This document shows positions 1-11,071 of a DNA stretch of 64,000 nt, one piece after another (the first letter of the stretch is position 1; the number at the start of each line of letters is the position of its first letter). Source of the DNA: Gemmatimonadetes bacterium bin94 (GTDB taxonomy: Bacteria; Gemmatimonadota; Gemmatimonadetes; Longimicrobiales; Gaopeijiaceae); NCBI GenBank assembly GCA_002238865.1, contig MPNE01000003.1:124001-188000 (forward strand). Reading direction: 5' to 3'. A program made the position numbers and the translations under genes. The notes below the pieces were generated by a model. The model saw only the letters and a list, made by a program, of their open reading frames with translations, did not search any database and was not told the origin of the DNA.

Positions 1-396
1 CCGGAAGACCTGCAGCGCTTCGGCCTGATCCCCGAACTGGTGGGGCGCCTGCCTGTCACGGTCGCGCTCGAGGACCTCGACGAGGAGGCGCTGATGCGCA
101 TCCTGCAGGAGCCGAAGAACGCGCTGGTCAAGCAGTACCAGAAGATGTTCGAGATCGAGGGCGTCGGGCTGACCTTCGATCCGGGAGCACTCCGCGAGAT
201 CGCTCGGCAGACGTTCCGGCGCGGCACCGGTGCGCGGGGTCTGCGCGCCGTTCTGGAGCGGACCATGCGGGACGTGATGTTCGAGATCCCGTCGCGCAAC
301 GATGTGAGAGAGGTCGTCGTGACCCCCGAATGCGCGATGGGCAAGGTTCCTCCGCTTCTTGTGCTGAGGCCGGAGGCGCAGAGGAAGGAAGCGTAG
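1..396 (+). CDS. clpX: ATP-dependent Clp protease ATP-binding subunit ClpX, C-terminal fragment
   Basis: The reading frame is open from base 1, so only the last 131 residues are present. They begin in the sensor-2 region ([11 protein letters not shown], matching the ClpX hallmark GLIPEFVGRLP) and run through the small C-terminal AAA+ domain ([15 protein letters not shown]). ClpX unfolds tagged substrates and feeds them to the ClpP barrel in the cytoplasm. The gene sits 13 bases before lon, the conserved clpP-clpX-lon order. A GTG at base 40 is only an internal codon, not the start. Confidence 0.95.
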   Translation, partial: PEDLQRFGLIPELVGRLPVTVALEDLDEEALMRILQEPKNALVKQYQKMFEIEGVGLTFDPGALREIARQTFRRGTGARGLRAVLERTMRDVMFEIPSRNDVREVVVTPECAMGKVPPLLVLRPEAQRKEA

Positions 397-409
397 CGGC
401 CGCCGTGCC

Positions 410-2836
410 ATGGCAACCCTGAACCGGGTCGACGGGTCGTTCGAGGTCCCGGATACGCTCCCGGTCATCGCGCTGCGCGACCTGGTCTACTTCCCGTACA
501 TGGCCTTGCCGCTCCTGATCGGGCGGGAGCCGTCGGTCGCGGCGCTGGACGATAGCCAGACGGACAGCAGCTTCATGCTGCTCGTTGCACAGAGGGACGC
601 CGCGGTGGACGAGCCGGGACGGGGCGACCTCTATCGGGTGGGCACCGTGATCCGGGTATTGCAGGTGTCCCGCCTTGCGGATGGGACCGTGCGGGCGGTG
701 ATGGAGGGTCTCGGCCGCGCCCGGATCACACGGTTCCTGCCCTCCGGCATGGGGTTCAGGGCGTCGGTGGACCTCCTGACCGAGTGGGAGTTCGAGCCTG
801 ATCCGAGCCCCGATCCAGGCCTGGAAGCGCTGGTGCGGACCGTGGACGCCAGCTTCGGCGAGTACGTGCGTCTGTCGGACAGGATTCCGAATGAAGTGGT
901 CGCAAGCGCCGGGGAGATCTCCGACCGCGTGCGGCTCGGCCACCTGATCGCGAGTCACCTGCTGATCGGAGCCGCGGAGAAGCAGGAGCTGCTCGAGGTC
1001 ACGGACACCGCACCCCGCTTCGAAATCCTGCGGGAGCTGCTGGTGCGCGAAATCGAGATCCTGCGCATCCAGGAGAAGCTCGACGAGCAGATCCGCTTCC
1101 AGATGGACGCCGGGGGGCGTCAGGTCCCGCTGGAAGAGCAATTGGCCAAGCGCGGTCAGGAGCCCGGCGACGCAGATCCGGAATGGGCCGAACTGGAGAC
1201 GGCCATCACGGACACTCCCCTGCCCGGCGAGGCCAGGGAACGGGTCGAACGCGAGTTCGAGCGGCTCCGCAAGCTCAACCCCGTTACCCCCGAGGCGTCC
1301 GTGATCCGAACCTACCTGGACTGGATCCTGGCCCTCCCCTGGGAGCGGGAGACGCCGGACAGTCTGGACATCGGTCGTGCCGCCACGGTGCTGGAGGCCG
1401 AGCACTACGGGCTCGAAGAGGTCAAGGAGCGCATCCTGGACCACATTGCGGTGCTTTCGCTGGTGGGGCGGCTGCGCGGGCCGATCCTTTGCCTGGTGGG
1501 CCCGCCGGGGGTGGGAAAGACATCACTGGGCCGGAGCATTGCACGCTGCCTTCAGCGCGAGTTCGTGCGGGTCAGCCTCGGCGGCGTGCGCGATGAAGCC
1601 GAGATCCGCGGGCATCGCCGGACGTACGTCGGCGCGCTTCCCGGCCGGGTGATCCAGGGGATCCGCAAAAGCGGTTCGCGCAATCCCGTCTTTCTGCTCG
1701 ACGAAGTCGACAAGCTGGCCCGGGACTTCCACGGGGATCCGGGTGCCGCGCTGCTCGAGGTGCTCGACCCGGAGCAGAACCGGAGCTTCACCGATCATTA
1801 CCTCGAAATCGAGTTCGACCTCTCCAACGTCCTCTTCATCGCGACGGCGAACACCCTGGGAGAGATCCCCGGACCCATGCGCGACAGAATGGAGGTCATT
1901 CGCCTCCCCGGATACCTCGACACCGAGAAGAAGGCCATCGCGCGGCAGTTCCTCTGGCCGAAACAGGTGGCTCGCCATGGGATCGAACCGTTCCAGCCCG
2001 GGATTTCCGACGACGCGATCGAGCTGATCGTGGCCGAGTACACCCGGGAGGCGGGGGTGCGCGAGCTGGAGCGCCGCCTGTCGCGCGTGGCTCGCAAGCT
2101 GGCCCGCCGGATCACGGGCGACGAGGAGTACGCGGCGGGCCGGATAGAGACGGGTGACCTGCGCGAGATGCTTGGCCCACCCGTGCATCTGCCACAGCGC
2201 CGCGAGGAGGGATCCGACCGCTGCGGAATCGCGTGCGGTCTGGCGTGGACGGCCGCGGGCGGGGAGGTGATGGAGGTGGAGGTGGCCGTGGTGCCGGGAT
2301 CGGGGAAGATCCAGTTGACCGGAACGCTCGGCGACGTGATGAAGGAGTCGGCTTTCGCCGCGGTCACCTACGCGCGGTCGCGGGCGCGGTGGCTCGGCCT
2401 GTCGGAGCAGTTTCACCGGGAGGTGGACATCCACATCCACATCCCCGAGGGCGCGACGCCGAAGGACGGCCCCTCTGCGGGGATCACGATCGCCGTCGCG
2501 CTGATTTCGGCGCTGACGGACACTCCGACCCGGACCGACCTGGCGATGACGGGCGAAATCACGTTGCGGGGTCGGGTGTTGCCGGTCGGCGGGATCAGGG
2601 AGAAGGCTGTGGCGGCCTTGCGGGGAGGCATCAGACGCGTGCTTCTCCCGGCGATGAATGTCATGGACATCGAACGGCTCCCCGATGAGGTGCGCGGAGA
2701 CGTGGAGATGGTTCCGGTCGAGACGATGGACCAGGTGCTGCGAGAGGCGCTCGCGCAGGGGCGACAGCGGGCGCGGACGGAGCCGGACGAGGGCAGGTCG
2801 CCGGGCGCGCACGGCCTCGGCGCGCAGGTATCCTGA
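410..2836 (+). CDS. lon: ATP-dependent Lon protease
   Basis: 808 residues, the usual length for bacterial LonA. An N-terminal substrate-binding domain (about 15-215) is followed by a coiled linker, an AAA+ module with Walker A GPPGVGKT at 364-371 and Walker B VFLLDEVDK, and a C-terminal protease domain. The catalytic dyad is visible: Ser689 in PKDGPSAG and Lys732 in GGIREKAVAA. Lon is a cytoplasmic homo-oligomeric protease that degrades misfolded and regulatory proteins. It follows clpX and leads into engB 10 bases downstream, so the three may share transcripts. The start ATG has only a weak, distant purine run upstream. Confidence 0.97.
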   Translation: MATLNRVDGSFEVPDTLPVIALRDLVYFPYMALPLLIGREPSVAALDDSQTDSSFMLLVAQRDAAVDEPGRGDLYRVGTVIRVLQVSRLADGTVRAVMEGLGRARITRFLPSGMGFRASVDLLTEWEFEPDPSPDPGLEALVRTVDASFGEYVRLSDRIPNEVVASAGEISDRVRLGHLIASHLLIGAAEKQELLEVTDTAPRFEILRELLVREIEILRIQEKLDEQIRFQMDAGGRQVPLEEQLAKRGQEPGDADPEWAELETAITDTPLPGEARERVEREFERLRKLNPVTPEASVIRTYLDWILALPWERETPDSLDIGRAATVLEAEHYGLEEVKERILDHIAVLSLVGRLRGPILCLVGPPGVGKTSLGRSIARCLQREFVRVSLGGVRDEAEIRGHRRTYVGALPGRVIQGIRKSGSRNPVFLLDEVDKLARDFHGDPGAALLEVLDPEQNRSFTDHYLEIEFDLSNVLFIATANTLGEIPGPMRDRMEVIRLPGYLDTEKKAIARQFLWPKQVARHGIEPFQPGISDDAIELIVAEYTREAGVRELERRLSRVARKLARRITGDEEYAAGRIETGDLREMLGPPVHLPQRREEGSDRCGIACGLAWTAAGGEVMEVEVAVVPGSGKIQLTGTLGDVMKESAFAAVTYARSRARWLGLSEQFHREVDIHIHIPEGATPKDGPSAGITIAVALISALTDTPTRTDLAMTGEITLRGRVLPVGGIREKAVAALRGGIRRVLLPAMNVMDIERLPDEVRGDVEMVPVETMDQVLREALAQGRQRARTEPDEGRSPGAHGLGAQVS

Positions 2837-2846
2837 GGCTGGGGCC

Positions 2847-3452
2847 GTGGTTATCCGCAGCGTGGAATTCGCCGGGTCGGTCGTCTCACCAGGTCAGCCC
2901 TTCCCTGGCGCCTTGCCCCAGATCGCCTTCGCCGGACGCTCCAACGTGGGGAAGTCGTCGCTGATCAACCGCGTTTTGGGGCGGCCGCGGCGCAAGGTCG
3001 CGCGCGTGTCGGCCTCACCGGGCAAGACCCAGGCCCTCAACTTCTACGAGATCAACCACGCGTTCTTCCTGGTGGACCTGCCCGGCTCCGGGTATGCGAG
3101 GGCGCCGAAGGCGGTGCGCGACTCGTGGAAGACCCTTGTGCGAAGCTACCTTGCCGGGAGCGACATGCTGCGCGGAGTGGTGTACCTGGTGGATTCGCGC
3201 CACCCGCCCACAGCGGGAGACCAAGAGTTCGTCGCGCACCTGGCGGAAACCGGGGTGCCCACGTTGATCGCGCTGACGAAGGTCGACAAACTGAAGGCGA
3301 GGGAGCGTGAGCGCGGGGTCTCGCGCGGGGTGACGAGCGGGTTGGGCGTCGCGGAGGAACAGGTCGTGGCGAGCTCCGCCCGCACCGGAGAGGGAGCTGA
3401 GGAACTGCTGGGCGCCATCGAGGCGCTGCTGGAACTGGAGCAGAAAGCGTGA
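2847..3452 (+). CDS. engB: Ribosome biogenesis GTP-binding protein EngB (YsxC/YihA)
   Basis: 201 residues from a GTG start at 2847; the frame is open further upstream, but that part lies inside lon and has no homology. The motifs are G1 GRSNVGKSS, G3 DLPGSGYA and G4 TKVDK, the compact EngB layout. A GAGG-like purine stretch precedes the GTG. The protein is a small GTPase needed for large-subunit assembly. The lon-engB neighbourhood is widely conserved, which supports the call. It overlaps the next gene by GTGA, implying translational coupling. Confidence 0.95.
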   Translation: MVIRSVEFAGSVVSPGQPFPGALPQIAFAGRSNVGKSSLINRVLGRPRRKVARVSASPGKTQALNFYEINHAFFLVDLPGSGYARAPKAVRDSWKTLVRSYLAGSDMLRGVVYLVDSRHPPTAGDQEFVAHLAETGVPTLIALTKVDKLKARERERGVSRGVTSGLGVAEEQVVASSARTGEGAEELLGAIEALLELEQKA

Positions 3453-4162
3453 ATTCAAAGCGATGGGGGACCGGGGCGACACCTCGGCGCATGTTGACCG
3501 CAGCGAGCGCCACGATGGTGGCCGCGATGGTGACGGTAGCGGCAGGGTGTGCGCCGGCGACCGTAACCGGGGGCGTTGCCGGTGGCAGGGTGGCGCCGGA
3601 GCCTCGCCCGGCCGCCGCAGCGGCACCGTCACTCGCCGGCTCCCTCCGGCAGGACCAGATCTCGGTCACGATGACTGCCCGAGCGCTGCGGATCGAGATT
3701 ACGCCGCTGGCCGCGTGGGTGCTCGAGGCGGCCGCGCCCGACACGCGGAGCCGGCTCGCCAGAATCGCCGAGGCACACGGGCCCGCGCTGGCCCGGCGGG
3801 GGGGCGGGGCGGATGCCACGCTGTTCCTGGTGTCGTTCTCAAGCGCCCAGGGGGACGCGGAGTTCCAGCCGGACGACCTCCACATGGTGTCCAGGGGGCT
3901 CCGGGAGAGGCCTCTCTCGATCCGCGCGATCACCCCCGGATGGGGAAGCCGGCGGCTCCCGCAACGGGCCACCGAGACCGCGGTCTATGTGTACGGCGGC
4001 GGCCTGGATCTGACCCGGGACCTTACGGTGGAATACCAGGGGGTCGAGGACTCGTCCTGGGCAGCCAAGGTGACGTTGATCGAGGCCGAGCGGGGACGGA
4101 TCCCGCGTCAGGACTCCCCTTCCCCCTCCTCTTCCAGGCCGAATTTCCTGACCTTGCGGTAG
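3449..4162 (+). CDS. Putative lipoprotein of unknown function
   Basis: 237 residues, not recognised. The N-terminus has a basic stretch, a hydrophobic segment and a lipobox-like VTVAAGC (Cys at about 33), so it is probably a lipoprotein facing the periplasm or outer membrane. An Ala/Pro-rich linker follows, then a soluble domain of about 150 residues with several beta-prone stretches (ATLFLVSFS, AVYVYGGGLDL, LTVEYQG). It starts on a GTG that overlaps the engB stop. Its last 55 bases are antisense to the 3' end of the sigma-54 activator gene. The Ser/Pro-rich tail coded there looks unconstrained, so the functional end may be earlier. Confidence 0.7.
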   Translation: MNSKRWGTGATPRRMLTAASATMVAAMVTVAAGCAPATVTGGVAGGRVAPEPRPAAAAAPSLAGSLRQDQISVTMTARALRIEITPLAAWVLEAAAPDTRSRLARIAEAHGPALARRGGGADATLFLVSFSSAQGDAEFQPDDLHMVSRGLRERPLSIRAITPGWGSRRLPQRATETAVYVYGGGLDLTRDLTVEYQGVEDSSWAAKVTLIEAERGRIPRQDSPSPSSSRPNFLTLR

Positions 4163-5793
4163 AGGGTCCGCTCGCCGATCCCGAGAATCTCGGCCGCCTG
4201 CCGGCGGTTCCATTCGACGCTGTCGAGGACGGAGTGAATCACGTCACGCTCCATCTCCTCCAGGGTCATGCCGGGACGATAGGCGACCGTTTCGGCGGCT
4301 GCCGGGTCGTCGAGCGGGGCGTCCGGTTCAATGAGCCAGGCGTCGGCGTCTTCGGGCCCGGCGTCCAGTTCTTCGGGCCGGCGGTCGTATACGATCTCGG
4401 CCGAGGACGGTTGCTCGTCCGGGGGGTCGAACTGCCGCGACGTCCCGGGGGGAAGCACCTCGGCGCGGTCCGTCGAGCGCGCGATCAGCATCGCTGTACC
4501 GCGCTCTGTGGCCTGAAAGTCCTCGAACTCGCGTCTGAGGTCCTCGATGTCGACCTTCATCTCCATCATGGTGCGAAAGATGAACTCGAGTTGGGGGCGG
4601 ACCGAGCGAGCGCCGCCGTCGTCCCCGCCCGCACCGGGTGCGACCGGCACGATGGCCAGCGGGCCGTCGCCCGACCTGACATCCCGCGGGATGTCTTCGG
4701 CCCGGATCCGCTGGCCCGGCGCGAGAACGACCATGCTTTCGATCAGGTTGCGAAGTTCGCGCACGTTGCCGGGCCAGCGATGGCGGACGAGGATGTCCAT
4801 CGCCTCGGTGGAAATGCCGCGGAAGGGGCCGCGGTCGTGGCGCTGGCTCGCATCGCGGATGAACGCTTCCACCAGGAGAGGGATGTCCTCCGGACGGCGG
4901 CGCAGCGGCGGCAGCGCGATGTGGAGGACGTTGAGTCGGTAGTAGAGATCCTTGCGAAAACTCCCGGTTGCTACCAGATGTTGCAGCTGCTGATTGGTGG
5001 CGGCCAGGATCCTGACGTTCACGCGGAGCAGCTTCTGTCCCCCCACCCGATGAAACTCCTGCTGCTCCAGGACACGCAGCAGCCGTGTCTGGGTCTGAGG
5101 CGGCATCTCTCCGATCTCGTCGAGAAAGATCGTGCCGCCGTCCGCCAGTTCGAAGAGGCCCTTGCGGGTGTCGATCGCACCGGTGAATGCACCCTTTTCG
5201 TGGCCGAAGAGCTCGCTCTCGAGGAGGGTCTCGGAGAGGGCCGCCACATTCACCGGGATGAAGGTCCTGTGACGCCGCCGGGACAGCGCGTGGATGCCGC
5301 GCGCCACCAACTCCTTCCCGGTGCCGGATTCGCCGGTAATGAGAACGGTGGCGTCGACCGGCGCGATCTGGACGATCCTCTCGAGGACCTCGAGCATGGC
5401 ATCCGTCTCGCCGACGATCCCCGTCGCTTCACGGAGGCGTTTGCGCTCGATGGCCCGTGTGCCCATGAGAACGATCTCGTCGGCGTCGGGCGGAGCGACA
5501 AAGGTGGCGCTGACCCGTGGAGGAGCCTTCTGCAGGCCTCCCGGGCCAACGACCGCGAAGACGGGCAGCCCCAGACGGAACGCCTGCCCCGTCTGTCGAC
5601 GCCCGTCCGACGTTTCCGCCCCGCCGGTGAAGACCAGCAGGACGGGCTCGTCGACCCCGGCGACGTCCTCCGAGGCGGTGAACAGATCGACCCGGTAGCC
5701 CCGATGTCTGAAGCCGTCACGCAGCTCCCCGGCCAGTGGAAGGTCGTGCGTGGTGACCAGAACGGTCTCAGCCGTCCTCGGGGCTTTCGCCAT
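4108..5793 (-). CDS. Sigma-54-dependent transcriptional activator (NtrC type) with degenerate receiver
   Basis: 561 residues. The central AAA+ domain is typical: Walker A GESGTGKE (154-161), the sigma-54 contact loop GAFTGA (201-206), Walker [12 protein letters not shown] (220-230) and an R-finger region. A Fis-type helix-turn-helix sits at the C-terminus ([19 protein letters not shown]). The first 110 residues have the length and alternating pattern of a response-regulator receiver. I find no acidic pocket or phospho-acceptor Asp ([10 protein letters not shown] where LxxxDxxMP is expected), so phosphorylation is unlikely. A long acidic linker (about 380-510) separates AAA+ from the HTH. The gene lies 6 bases after gcvT at the end of the long minus-strand run; its targets could include pilin genes but nothing here proves that. 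Confidence 0.9.
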   Translation of the reverse strand: MAKAPRTAETVLVTTHDLPLAGELRDGFRHRGYRVDLFTASEDVAGVDEPVLLVFTGGAETSDGRRQTGQAFRLGLPVFAVVGPGGLQKAPPRVSATFVAPPDADEIVLMGTRAIERKRLREATGIVGETDAMLEVLERIVQIAPVDATVLITGESGTGKELVARGIHALSRRRHRTFIPVNVAALSETLLESELFGHEKGAFTGAIDTRKGLFELADGGTIFLDEIGEMPPQTQTRLLRVLEQQEFHRVGGQKLLRVNVRILAATNQQLQHLVATGSFRKDLYYRLNVLHIALPPLRRRPEDIPLLVEAFIRDASQRHDRGPFRGISTEAMDILVRHRWPGNVRELRNLIESMVVLAPGQRIRAEDIPRDVRSGDGPLAIVPVAPGAGGDDGGARSVRPQLEFIFRTMMEMKVDIEDLRREFEDFQATERGTAMLIARSTDRAEVLPPGTSRQFDPPDEQPSSAEIVYDRRPEELDAGPEDADAWLIEPDAPLDDPAAAETVAYRPGMTLEEMERDVIHSVLDSVEWNRRQAAEILGIGERTLYRKVRKFGLEEEGEGES

Positions 5794-5799
5794 GAGCAG

Positions 5800-6909
5800 C
5801 TACCTCTTGATCGAGCCCTCTGTATAGAAGGGAGGCCGCTGGGTACGGCCCGCGATGACACGGCCGCGGATGCGGACTCCGACCTGGCTGCCGGGTCTGG
5901 CGGCCTCCGCGGGAAGGTACCCCAGTGCCACGCCGCCTCCCAGCGACGGGCTCGCCACCCCGGAGGTGACCGTACCGACATCGTCGCCTCCGTACACAAG
6001 GGGATAGCCGGGACGCGGGAAGCCGCGCTCGGTGAGGCGGATGCCGGTGAGGCGCCGCGTGACGCCCCGTTCCTTCTCCGCGGCCAGGGCGTCGCGTCCG
6101 ATGAAGTCACCCGCGTCCAGCTTCACGACCCAGCCCAACCCGGCCTCGAGTGCGGTGTGGTCCTCGTCGAGGTCGTTTCCGTACAGCGCGTAACCCATTT
6201 CGAGGCGCAGCGAGTCACGCGCGCCGAGTCCGGCCGGCATGAGGCCGTGCGGCTCGCCCGCTTCGGTGACGGCATCCCATACGGCCGCAGCCGCCTCGGC
6301 GGGGAGGTATAGCTCGAAGCCGTCCTCGCCGGTGTAGCCGGTCCGGCTCACCAGGGCGTCCGCGCCCGCCACCGCGCCCTCGGCGAAGCGGTAGTACCCG
6401 ACCGAGGCGAGGTCGACGCCCGTCAGGGAGGTGAGGATGTCCTGGCTGGCCGGACCCTGCAGGGCGATCAGGGCGATTTCGTCGGAGTCGTCGGACAGCT
6501 CGACGTCGAAGCCCGCGGCGTGCCCCGTCACCCAGCTCCAGTCCCTGTCCCGGTTGCTCGCATTGACCACCAACATGATCCGGTCCGAAAAGCGGTAGAC
6601 CAGGAGGTCGTCGAGGATGCATCCGTCCTCGTTGCAAAGCGCCGAGTACTGGGCCTGACCGATAGCGACCCTCGAAGCGTCATTGACGGTGAGGTACTGG
6701 ACGAGGTCATCCGCCTGGGGCCCGCGCACGGTGAATTCTCCCATGTGCGACACGTCGAAGAGGCCGGCCGCGTTGCGGACCGCCGCATGTTCGCCGCGTA
6801 TCCCGGCAGGGTATTGCACAGGCATCGAGTACCCCGCAAAGGGCACCATCTTTCCGCCCAGCCTGGTGTGGACGTCGTGAAGCGGGGTCTTGATCAGTGT
6901 CGGGTCCAT
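5800..6909 (-). CDS. gcvT: Glycine cleavage system T protein (aminomethyltransferase)
   Basis: 369 residues, the usual GcvT length. The N-terminus (LHDVHTRLGGKMVPFAGY, then NAAGLFDVSHMGE) and the central YTGEDGFELY motif are family signatures. The enzyme transfers the methylene group from aminomethylated H protein to tetrahydrofolate and releases ammonia. I chose the ATG at 6909 because homology begins there; the frame is open for another 440 bases upstream inside argF without homology. The start codon lies inside a tandem repeat (6897-6948) that also supplies a second, out-of-frame ATG. The other glycine cleavage genes are not in the window. Confidence 0.95.
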   Translation of the reverse strand: MDPTLIKTPLHDVHTRLGGKMVPFAGYSMPVQYPAGIRGEHAAVRNAAGLFDVSHMGEFTVRGPQADDLVQYLTVNDASRVAIGQAQYSALCNEDGCILDDLLVYRFSDRIMLVVNASNRDRDWSWVTGHAAGFDVELSDDSDEIALIALQGPASQDILTSLTGVDLASVGYYRFAEGAVAGADALVSRTGYTGEDGFELYLPAEAAAAVWDAVTEAGEPHGLMPAGLGARDSLRLEMGYALYGNDLDEDHTALEAGLGWVVKLDAGDFIGRDALAAEKERGVTRRLTGIRLTERGFPRPGYPLVYGGDDVGTVTSGVASPSLGGGVALGYLPAEAARPGSQVGVRIRGRVIAGRTQRPPFYTEGSIKR

Positions 6910-6948
6910 TGTGGTGTCGGGTCCATTTGTGGTATCGGATCCACTGTC
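6897..6948. repeat. Three tandem 17-18 bp units across the gcvT start codon
   Basis: Units at 6897-6913, 6914-6931 and 6932-6948 share the core GTGTCGGGTCCAT, the third with changes (GTATCGGATCCAC). On the coding strand two units carry ATGGACCCGACAC. The downstream copy is the gcvT start. The upstream copy (ATG at 6926) opens a 10-codon frame that ends at 6894, overlapping the gcvT start out of frame. Confidence 0.8.
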
Positions 6949-6986
6949 GTGTCGCGGCCGCCCTGCCCTCCCTGGCACCGCGCTGT

Positions 6987-7895
6987 TCAACCGACCAGGT
7001 CGAGCAGGATGGCCTTGATGACGTGCAGCCGGTTTTCGGCTTCCTGAAATACGCGCGAACGGGGCCCATCGATTACATCGGCCGTGACCTCCTCGCCCCG
7101 GTGCGCGGGGAGACAGTGCAGGAAGATACCGGACGGATCGGCTTGCGCCATCACGTCCTCGTCGACCCGGAAGCCGGCGAAGGCCACTTCCCGGACTGCC
7201 TGTTCGTCCTCCTGTCCCATCGAGGCCCACACGTCGGTTGTCACGACGTGGGCCCCCGTGGCCGCTTCCACCGGCGAACGGAGAACCTCGACGTCGGCAC
7301 CCGAACGTGCGCGGGCCAGGATCCGCGGGTCGGGACCGTACCCCTCCGGGCACGCGATGCGCAGACGAAATCCGAATTTGTACGCCGCGTTGAGCCAGGA
7401 GTTGGCCATGTTGTTCCCGTCGCCGATCCAGGCGATGCGCAGCCCCGAGAGGTCTTCACCGAACTCCTCCACCGCGGTGTAGAGATCGGCCATGACCTGG
7501 CACGGGTGCAGCAGGTCCGTGAGACCGTTGATCACGGGGACGGATGCCTCCCGGGCGAGTTGGGCGACTTCGTCGTGGCCGAAGGTGCGGATGAGGATCG
7601 CGTGAACGTAGCGGCTCAGCACCTTCGCCGTGTCGGCCACACTCTCGCCCCGACCGATCTGGGAGTCACGGTCCGAGATCATGATCGCGTGGCCCCCGAG
7701 CTGGGTCATCCCCGCCTCGGTGCTCACCCGGGTGCGGGTCGAGCTCTTGCGGAAGATCATCGCCAGTGTGCGCCCTTCGAGCGGACGGCCGGACAGCTCG
7801 CCCGACTTCAGGCGCCCGGTCAGCTCCAGGAGGCGCCGCAGGTAGCAGGTCTCGATCTCCGCGATGTCGATGAAGTCACGCTTCCGTGGTTCCAT
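6987..7895 (-). CDS. argF: Ornithine carbamoyltransferase
   Basis: 302 residues. It carries the carbamoyl phosphate site STRTR (in FRKSSTRTRVS), the HPCQ motif (LLHPCQVMADL) and the ornithine-side HCLPAHRGEE motif, so it is a catalytically intact OTCase rather than an aspartate or acetylornithine variant. It makes citrulline from ornithine and carbamoyl phosphate in arginine synthesis in the cytoplasm. It starts 13 bases after hslU and ends 77 bases before gcvT, probably within the same transcript. No other arginine gene is nearby. Confidence 0.96.
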   Translation of the reverse strand: MEPRKRDFIDIAEIETCYLRRLLELTGRLKSGELSGRPLEGRTLAMIFRKSSTRTRVSTEAGMTQLGGHAIMISDRDSQIGRGESVADTAKVLSRYVHAILIRTFGHDEVAQLAREASVPVINGLTDLLHPCQVMADLYTAVEEFGEDLSGLRIAWIGDGNNMANSWLNAAYKFGFRLRIACPEGYGPDPRILARARSGADVEVLRSPVEAATGAHVVTTDVWASMGQEDEQAVREVAFAGFRVDEDVMAQADPSGIFLHCLPAHRGEEVTADVIDGPRSRVFQEAENRLHVIKAILLDLVG

Positions 7896-7908
7896 GCTCC
7901 GCTTCGCG

Positions 7909-9467
<1,559 letters not shown>

Positions 9468-9471
<4 letters not shown>

Positions 9472-10037
9472 GCAGTGTCCAGCTCCAGTACGGTTATCTC
9501 GCGGTTCGTGTAGACGCAGATGTCGGCGGCGATCTCGAGTGCGCGCCGGGCGACGGCCGGAGCATCCATGTCCGAGTAGTCGATGAGGGCCCTGGCGGCC
9601 GCAAGGGCGTACGCGCCACCCGAGCCGATGGCGAGGACGGACTGGTCGGGCTCGATCACGTTGCCATCGCCGCCGACCAGGAAGAGGTGATCCCTGTCGG
9701 CCACCGCGAGGAGGGCCTCGAGACGGCGAAGGTATCGGTCCGTTCGCCACTCCTTGGCCAGCTCGACGCAGGCACGGGGGAGGTTCGACGGCCACCGCTC
9801 GAGCTTCCCCTCCAGCTTCGAGAAGAGCGTGAAGGCGTCGGCCACGGCCCCGGCGAAGCCGGCGAGGACCTTGCCGTCCCTGAGAAGCCTGACCTTGCGC
9901 GCCGCTCCCTTGACCACGGTTTCGCCCATTGTGACCTGGCCATCCCCGGCCATGGCCACGCGGCCGTCGCGGGCCACGGCGATGACGGTGGTGGCGCGGA
10001 TGCGAGCGCCCGGTTGGAGAGCGGAGTCGGGGTACAT
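9468..10037 (-). CDS. hslV: ATP-dependent protease peptidase subunit HslV
   Basis: 189 residues. The N-terminal-nucleophile core begins [21 protein letters not shown]; the first Thr of TTV would be the nucleophile, here Thr16. Fifteen residues precede it, and no ATG, GTG or TTG lies next to the Thr, so a propeptide must be removed for activity. The Gly/Asp pattern ([23 protein letters not shown]) is typical of HslV. The gene is followed by hslU with a 4-base overlap and preceded by xerC at 128 bases, the same order as codV-clpQ-clpY in Bacillus. The AT-richer stretch near 10100 upstream could hold its promoter. Confidence 0.94.
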
Positions 10038-10165
10038 GTAATGAAGGAGTCGAAGCCGTCGGAGGTGGGGGACCGCGGGCCGGCCGGGGCGGCGTGAAAC
10101 CAGTCTAGCCTTTAAATCTAGGCGTGTGGGTTGGCCATCGGTAGGGGGTCGAGAAGGCCGCCGGC

Positions 10166-11071
10166 TCAGGCGCGGGGATGGGACCCTTTGTAGACACGCG
10201 TCAGCCGCTCCCTGGAAGTGTGGGTGTAGATCTGCGTAGTACCCAGCGACACGTGCCCCAGGAGCTCCTTGACCGCCATGAGATCGGCCCCGGCGTCGAG
10301 GAGGTGGGTGGCGAAGGAATGGCGAAGCGAGTGGACGGACAAGTCGGCCGCTCCGGCGAAGTCCGCCAGGACGGCTCGAACGGTGCGCTGAATGTGCCGG
10401 TTGGAGAGGCGGCGACCCTGTCGGCTCACGAGCAGGGCGCGACAGCCCCCGTCCGCCACTTCCTCGCGCCGCGGCAGGTAGTTTCTGACCGCTCTCGCAG
10501 CCGCCTCGGTGACGGGAACGATGCGTTCCTTCCTGCCCTTCCCCAGCACCCGGACCTGACCCCGATCGAGGTCGAGCGATTTGACGTCGAGTCCGCCGAG
10601 CTCGGCAAGGCGGATGCCGCTGCCGTAGAGAAGTTCCAGCGTGACAAGCAGGCGGGTTTCGGCGAGGCTGTTCAACTTCGCCGCTCGGGACTCGGCCCAT
10701 TCGAAGAGGGCCCCGACCTCGTCTGCGTGCAGGTGGCCGGGCAGGGTGCGGTCGAGCTTCGGGCCGCGCACCAGGCGTGCCGGATTGGAGGGGATCTCAC
10801 CCTCGCGGTGAAGGTGGCGCAGCAGGGCCCGGACCGATGACAGCTTGCGCGCCACGGTGCGCGGAGCGAGGCCGCGCCGGCCTGCGTCCCCGAGGAAGGC
10901 GCGGATCACTCCCCGGTCGACGTCGCTCCACTCGAAGTCGTCCCGGCCAAGGTGGATGCACGCGAAGGCTTCCAGGTCGCGAAGGTCCCGGCGGTAGGCG
11001 GCGATCGTGTGGGGGGACAGGTTGCGGGCCGTCTTCAGGTGGCCGAGGAAGCGGGCGGCACCGGGCGTCAT
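10166..11071 (-). CDS. xerC: Tyrosine recombinase XerC
   Basis: 301 residues from the ATG that overlaps the trmFO stop (ATGA). An N-terminal SAM-like core-binding domain (about 1-95) precedes the catalytic domain. The active-site residues are visible: Arg in [10 protein letters not shown], the HSLRH box ([18 protein letters not shown]), a second His in [11 protein letters not shown], and nucleophile Tyr282 in IYTHTS. Length and position between trmFO and hslV fit a housekeeping XerC (CodV type), which resolves chromosome dimers at dif, rather than a mobile integrase. Confidence 0.92.
   Translation of the reverse strand: MTPGAARFLGHLKTARNLSPHTIAAYRRDLRDLEAFACIHLGRDDFEWSDVDRGVIRAFLGDAGRRGLAPRTVARKLSSVRALLRHLHREGEIPSNPARLVRGPKLDRTLPGHLHADEVGALFEWAESRAAKLNSLAETRLLVTLELLYGSGIRLAELGGLDVKSLDLDRGQVRVLGKGRKERIVPVTEAAARAVRNYLPRREEVADGGCRALLVSRQGRRLSNRHIQRTVRAVLADFAGAADLSVHSLRHSFATHLLDAGADLMAVKELLGHVSLGTTQIYTHTSRERLTRVYKGSHPRA

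Noticed and set aside
3463-6312. A 949-codon plus-strand frame across the sigma-54 activator and gcvT
   Set aside because: It is antisense to two well-supported genes, and its product shows no domain.
6910-6986. A glycine riboswitch upstream of gcvT
   Set aside because: The gap to argF is 77 bases, too short for the usual tandem aptamer, and is largely taken up by the tandem repeat.
10166-11071. The tyrosine recombinase as the integrase of a mobile element
   Set aside because: Its conserved place between trmFO and hslV and its short, standard XerC length indicate a housekeeping recombinase.
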